Shown: in pieces, positions 60,016-64,000 of the stretch
How the letters are laid out: the number at the start of each line of letters is the position of its first letter
Position numbering within the stretch: position 1 is the first letter of the stretch
NCBI GenBank assembly: GCA_039925965.1
Contig: JBDSXW010000061.1
Location: 58,146-122,145, forward strand
Length of the DNA: 64,000 bases
Direction: 5' to 3'
From: JAZKFT01 sp039925965
Lineage (GTDB): Bacteria; Bacteroidota; Bacteroidia; Chitinophagales; Chitinophagaceae
The notes under the pieces: generated by a model
Told to the model about the DNA's origin: nothing
Databases searched by the model: none
What the model saw: only the letters and a program-made list of their open reading frames with translations
Position numbers and translations under genes: made by a program

Positions 60016-60846
60016 ATGGCAGTGAACAGCAATAAAAAAATAGCAGTACTGATAGATGGCGACAACGCAGAAGCGAGGTTAATAGAGCAGATTCTCAACG
60101 AGGCCTCAAAGTTTGGCAGGGTCACCATCAAGCGTATTTATGCAGACTGGACCATGCCGCAAATGAATAAATGGAAAGACCAAACCAATGGATATGCCAT
60201 TAGGCCCATTCAAAAGTTTTCGTACACCAAAGGTAAAAACAGCACCGACACCGCGCTGATCATCGACGCAATGGACATTATGTACCAGGAAAATGTCGAT
60301 GGGTTTTGCATTGTAAGTAGTGATAGCGACTATACCGGCATTGCCCACCGTATTCGTGAGGCCGGTCTTTACGTGATGGGCATCGGCGGCAGCCACACGC
60401 CTGAAGCGTTTGTAAAAGCTTGTGAGCATTTTGTGTTTACAGAAATTTTGATGCCGGATCACCCCAAACCAGTGATCCAAAAGAAAAAGCGGCCGGCTCC
60501 AAAGTTGCCATCCAATAAAACACTGCCAGTAGAGGAAAAAGTATTGGTTCAGGAACCTGTTACAGAGGAAACTATTAGCCAGAATTTTAGTACACTCATT
60601 AATAAGGTGACCCGGAGGCCATTAGATATCAGCCTGGTAGATAACGCTTTCAATATTGCCGCTGATGATATTACCGGGCTGGCACTGGCAAGCCAGCTGG
60701 GAAATGAATTGCGGAAGATCGATTCCAGTTTTGACGTTCGCAATTATGGTTTTAACTCGCTGCGGAAATTTATTGAAGCATTGAAACCGAGGTATGAAAT
60801 CGTATTTACCGATAAAACCACGGTGTCGGTGAAGCGGACAGAATAA
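60016..60846 (+). CDS. NYN-domain protein with C-terminal LOTUS/OST-HTH domain
   Basis: The 276-residue protein starts with a NYN/LabA-type PIN-like domain (1-145): AVLIDGDNAE, TDTALIIDAMDIMY and FCIVSSDSDYTGIAHRIREAG, with the acidic residues that bind the metal in PIN-fold nucleases. A basic linker (QKKKRPAPKLPSNK) leads to a LOTUS/OST-HTH domain (about 190-276: FSTLINKVTRRPLDISLV, LALASQLGNELRKID, FDVRNYGFNSLRKFIEALKP). NYN-LOTUS proteins are predicted RNA-binding or RNA-cutting factors. No operon partner. Confidence 0.93.
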   Translation: MAVNSNKKIAVLIDGDNAEARLIEQILNEASKFGRVTIKRIYADWTMPQMNKWKDQTNGYAIRPIQKFSYTKGKNSTDTALIIDAMDIMYQENVDGFCIVSSDSDYTGIAHRIREAGLYVMGIGGSHTPEAFVKACEHFVFTEILMPDHPKPVIQKKKRPAPKLPSNKTLPVEEKVLVQEPVTEETISQNFSTLINKVTRRPLDISLVDNAFNIAADDITGLALASQLGNELRKIDSSFDVRNYGFNSLRKFIEALKPRYEIVFTDKTTVSVKRTE

Positions 60847-60964
60847 TATGTTTCAGTTTGGTCAGCAGTAACAGGAAAAGTCCGGTTAAGTCTCAGTTTG
60901 AATTTCCAGTATCGTCCTTTTTCATAATTATGTCTGCGTTTTATTTTACCATGTAAGCCAGATT

Positions 60965-61028
60965 TGAGTTTGTGATAAAATGGCTTGTGAAAAATTAATT
61001 AATCACAGCCTGATTTTTCACAAACTCA
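60965..61028. repeat. Inverted repeats between convergent genes
   Basis: tgagtttgtga (60965-60975) is the exact complement of 61018-61028; inside it, tgtgaaaaat (60987-60996) matches the complement of 61013-61022. The nested arms could form alternative hairpins that end transcription of the NYN and amidohydrolase genes from either side. Confidence 0.55.
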
Positions 61029-61141
61029 TTCATCACAACTTATTCCAGGCATAATGGCTGGCGAATAAATGGTACCGAAAGTTCAAACTTATACATGACT
61101 TAAAGTCCAGTTTGAAGTCGGAATTAATGTTTTCGATTATC

Positions 61142-62320
61142 TTATGCCAACCTTTGAATGGTTGCACAGGGTTGAAATACGCCCTCATTCAGCCCTTTTA
61201 TCAACACAATTCCGGGTTGTTTGCCTTTCTCAAAACTACCCAGTCGCTCTTCCATTTGTAATGCTTCGGCACCGTTGATAGTGGCCCATCGTAACATTTC
61301 TTCAATTGGAATTTGTGGGAAATAACTAGTTATGGTTTTCATCTCATCGAGAATACTCAGGCTATGGTTACTGGCAAGGCTATCCGTGCCCAAAACAATT
61401 TTGCTGCCATGCTTTCGTAAAAGTTCCAGCGGCGGCAAAGCATCTTCAATGTACTGATTGGCATTCACACAAAGACACCAGTTGATGTTTATACCTTGCC
61501 GATGAGAGAATAGGATATCTTCTTCGGTGGTGAAGGTGTTGTGGACGAGCAGTAACTGTTTTGCGTTTGTCATTTTAGGTAAATAAGATTGCAAACTGGT
61601 AAGGCCGGTGGGCTTGAAAAAGTTGTTGTCGATACCCATCTTCTGGTACATGCGCAAAAAATCCCCGGTACCCTTTTTAAACAGTTCGTCCTCAAATGCT
61701 GTTTCCTGGTTGTGAATGGTGGTGGTGGTTCCGTGAAAGAATGGGTTGATCTTTTCCCACAACGCAGGTGAAACAGAATAAGGTGCATGCGCTGCGAATT
61801 GCTGTTTGTTACTTTCTCCGGGCAGGGCGTTAAATGTATCATAGACGCCCTTGCTTCGTTGAAACCTTGCATCCGCCATTTCTGGTAACCATCCGCTGAC
61901 TTCAAGAAAATTATAATAAGCAAGACGGCCTTTTTGCTTTTGAAATAAGGTGCTGTTGTTGTTGCATATGTCGCCTACTGCTACAATGCCATTTTTCAGC
62001 ATTTCATCTTCGGCCGTAATAATTGCGGAACTGATGGCCTCTTCGGGCAAATGACGCTGCGTAACGATGGTAAATACAAAATCTATCAGCCCGGTATGCT
62101 CGGGAATCATTCCTTTTAAATGACTTAATTCCAGGTGGCAATGCGCGTTTATAAAGCCGGGCGACAATATTCCTTCCAACTGCTGTATATCGTCACCGGC
62201 ATTTTCACGCAGTACGATATCTTGTATATCACCTTTTTTGCCTGCAATAACTACATGTTCTCCATCCAATAGGCTATGGCCATCAAACAATTGAGTAGCC
62301 TGAAATTTTAAAAATCCCAT
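61142..62320 (-). CDS. Metal-dependent amidohydrolase, possible aminodeoxyfutalosine deaminase
   Basis: The 392-residue protein is an amidohydrolase of the ATZ/TRZ-type group: NAHCHLELSHL with the HxH pair near residue 60, HAPYSVSP, the HNQE histidine-glutamate, LVHNTF, and LGTDSLASN with the catalytic aspartate. The NAHCHLELS signature and overall pattern are like those I associate with aminodeoxyfutalosine deaminase of the alternative menaquinone pathway, but guanine or other deaminases share them. The other mqn genes are not in the window, so the assignment stays tentative. I start at MGFLKFQATQLFDG; the longer frame would overlap the divergent prfA start. Confidence 0.82.
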   Translation of the reverse strand: MGFLKFQATQLFDGHSLLDGEHVVIAGKKGDIQDIVLRENAGDDIQQLEGILSPGFINAHCHLELSHLKGMIPEHTGLIDFVFTIVTQRHLPEEAISSAIITAEDEMLKNGIVAVGDICNNNSTLFQKQKGRLAYYNFLEVSGWLPEMADARFQRSKGVYDTFNALPGESNKQQFAAHAPYSVSPALWEKINPFFHGTTTTIHNQETAFEDELFKKGTGDFLRMYQKMGIDNNFFKPTGLTSLQSYLPKMTNAKQLLLVHNTFTTEEDILFSHRQGININWCLCVNANQYIEDALPPLELLRKHGSKIVLGTDSLASNHSLSILDEMKTITSYFPQIPIEEMLRWATINGAEALQMEERLGSFEKGKQPGIVLIKGLNEGVFQPCATIQRLA

Positions 62321-62462
62321 GGCACAAAAGTACCGCTGCAAAACATTGGGTAATCCGGTATTTTTGCCGCCCGGAAAGGAAAATGTTACGTGGCCATCAT
62401 TCCAGGGAGCTATTCGCAATATGATAATTTTCAAGCCGGAAAATTGAAAAAGGAAAGACACT

Positions 62463-63533
62463 ATGATCGACAAATTAGAAGCTATTAAGGGCCGGTTTCA
62501 ACAAGTGGGCGTGGCGCTCACCAACCCGGAGATCGTTGCCAATGGCAAAGAGTTTAGCAAATACAGCAAAGAGTACCGCCAACTGGAAAATATCGTAAAG
62601 CCATTTGAAGCATACAAGAAGATATTGGCCGATATCGATTTCAGCAAAGAACTGCTGAATGGTAGTGACGAGGAAATGCGGGAATTGGCTAAGGAAGAAA
62701 TGCCCGGTTACGAAGCCAAACGTGAGGAGCTCGAAGCTGTATTGCGCAAACTCCTGATACCGAAAGACCCGCAGGATGATAAAAATGCCATTCTCGAAAT
62801 CAGGGCAGGCACAGGGGGGGATGAAGCCAGCCTTTTCGCTGGCGATCTGCTGGGCATGTATACCCGGTACTGTGGTAAACGGGGCTGGAAAACAGCATTG
62901 GTAAGCGAAAGTGAGGGAACCGTGGGCGGCTATAAAGAAGTAATTATTGAGGTATCGGGTGAAGATGTGTATGGTACACTCAAATTTGAGAGTGGCGTCC
63001 ATCGGGTACAACGGGTGCCCAATACAGAAACACAAGGTCGGGTGCATACCAGCGCGGCCACTGTAGCTGTCATGCCCGAAGCCGAAGAGCTTGATTTTGA
63101 ACTGAAAGAAAGTGATCTTAAAATGGAAACGAGCCGTAGTGGAGGTGCCGGTGGTCAGAATGTAAACAAGGTGGAAACGAAAGTGATGCTCACGCATTTA
63201 CCCACAGGAACCGTTATTATTTGCCAGACCGAACGCAGCCAGCTTGGAAACCGTGAGAAAGCTACAAATATGATGCGTACCAAATTATATGAAGAACAGG
63301 TTCGCAAACAAGAGGACGAAATAAGTCGGCATCGGAAGACGCTTGTAAGCACAGGTGACAGGAGCGCCAAAATAAGAACCTATAACTGGCCACAGGGGCG
63401 GGTAACAGATCACCGCATAGGTCTTACCGTATATAACCTCGATGCAGTTATCAATGGAGAGATAGAGGAATTTATTGAACAACTGCAAATGGCGGAGAAT
63501 GCTGAAAAAATGGCGAACCAGGAGACAAATTAA
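62463..63533 (+). CDS. prfA: Peptide chain release factor 1
   Basis: RF1 ends translation at UAG and UAA codons. The 356-residue protein has PNT in VPNTETQGRVHTSA, the PxT tripeptide of RF1 (RF2 has SPF), and the GGQ tripeptide in GAGGQNVNKVET, which catalyses peptidyl-tRNA hydrolysis; HRIGLTVYNL follows. Start at MIDKLEAIKGRF. It is divergent from the amidohydrolase gene. Confidence 0.98.
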   Translation: MIDKLEAIKGRFQQVGVALTNPEIVANGKEFSKYSKEYRQLENIVKPFEAYKKILADIDFSKELLNGSDEEMRELAKEEMPGYEAKREELEAVLRKLLIPKDPQDDKNAILEIRAGTGGDEASLFAGDLLGMYTRYCGKRGWKTALVSESEGTVGGYKEVIIEVSGEDVYGTLKFESGVHRVQRVPNTETQGRVHTSAATVAVMPEAEELDFELKESDLKMETSRSGGAGGQNVNKVETKVMLTHLPTGTVIICQTERSQLGNREKATNMMRTKLYEEQVRKQEDEISRHRKTLVSTGDRSAKIRTYNWPQGRVTDHRIGLTVYNLDAVINGEIEEFIEQLQMAENAEKMANQETN

Positions 63534-63630
63534 ATATAGGCAGGAATGAAGGCGCAGAATGGCGTGGGAAGTGTGAGAATCTATATCTTAGTTCCGGAAT
63601 AAAATATTTCACCATCAAAAAATAAAAACC

Positions 63631-64000
63631 ATGTTAGAGAACCTAATTTCCCTTGTAAAAGAATATGCGCAAGAAAATGTAGTTGAAAATCCCGGGGTGC
63701 CTGATGAACATAATGACGAGGTAGTTGCTGAGGCCACACATGCTGTTGCAGGCGGTTTGCAGGATGCTCTCGCTAATGGGAAGACAGAAGAAGTATTGTC
63801 CCTGTTCAACAGCCAAAGTTCAGCGCAGGTAATGAGCAGTCCTGTTGCGCAGAATATCCAGGGTGGATTTTTGGATAGCATTATATCAAAGCTTGGAATT
63901 AATAAAAATGTTGCCATTGGCCTGGCATCTACATTAATTCCCATTGTCCTTAGCAAATTGGTAAAACGCAGTAATGATCCGAACAACAAAAGTTTCGATA
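63631..64000 (+). CDS. DUF937/YidB-like protein, N-terminal part (3' end outside the window)
   Basis: From the ATG the frame is open for 123 codons to the window end. It begins MLENLISLVKEYAQENVVEN and has helical segments with EVVAEATHAVAGGLQDALAN, VLSLFNSQS, GGFLDSIISKLGINKN and IGLASTLIPIVLSKLVKR, the pattern of DUF937/YidB-like small helical proteins. No signal peptide. Function unknown. Confidence 0.8.
   Translation, partial: MLENLISLVKEYAQENVVENPGVPDEHNDEVVAEATHAVAGGLQDALANGKTEEVLSLFNSQSSAQVMSSPVAQNIQGGFLDSIISKLGINKNVAIGLASTLIPIVLSKLVKRSNDPNNKSFD

Overview
The window is a chromosomal segment of a Bacteroidota bacterium, most likely of the family Chitinophagaceae. Evidence: Bacteroidota promoters (TTTG about 20 bp upstream of TAnnTTTG) before rimP and the fatty acid hydroxylase; outer-membrane families typical of the phylum (PF14905-type barrel, DUF5686, DUF6089-like, TamA/BamA-like, LpxR); DUF2911, DUF4377 and DUF1573 proteins; and a GH9 enzyme fused to a NodB-like domain. 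There are no rRNA or complete tRNA genes, no insertion sequence and no CRISPR array. Assignments rest on reading motifs; no database search was run.

Layout. 1-2.9 kb: end of a SNF2-family ATPase, an unrecognised 607-residue partner, and a decayed partial copy of that partner. 3.0-8.1 kb: the rimP-nusA-infB translation/transcription operon on the minus strand, with its own promoter, a leader hairpin and a terminator. 8.2-10.8 kb: a divergent pair, one secreted LamG-like protein and one membrane protein with a cytoplasmic DNA-binding-like domain and an external LamG-like domain. 11-18 kb: typA, a membrane protein, nagA, an omega-amidase, an LpxR-like outer-membrane enzyme and recX. 18-22.5 kb: a LytTR two-component system divergent from an outer-membrane barrel, with candidate operator repeats between them. 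22.6-30.9 kb: ModF-like ATPase, outer-membrane proteins, two small membrane proteins flanking a 21-bp inverted repeat, and the GH9/NodB-like fusion. 31-35.3 kb: fatty acid hydroxylase, a DUF2400 gene and a cystathionine gamma-synthase operon.

35.5-38.0 kb is an AT-rich accessory cassette and the most interesting gene group: a lipoprotein ending in an eight-cysteine fulvocin C-like domain, a membrane-anchored thioredoxin with a CPAC motif, a DUF1573 lipoprotein and a small membrane protein, followed by a terminator. A bacteriocin-like Cys-rich protein with its own thiol-redox partner is the leading hypothesis for an undescribed system.

38.3-64 kb is mostly conserved: DUF2911, ACP phosphodiesterase-like protein, a nested-palindrome MITE-like element, an alpha/beta hydrolase, obg, cysS, a membrane endonuclease/phosphatase, GNAT, a 1104-residue BNR-repeat protein, a kelch protein, nadK, a TamA-like barrel, a NYN-LOTUS RNA-binding protein, an amidohydrolase, prfA and the start of a DUF937-like gene.

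Across the window at least six separate intergenic spacers are built from degenerate tandem repeats with the same 7-bp period but unrelated sequences.
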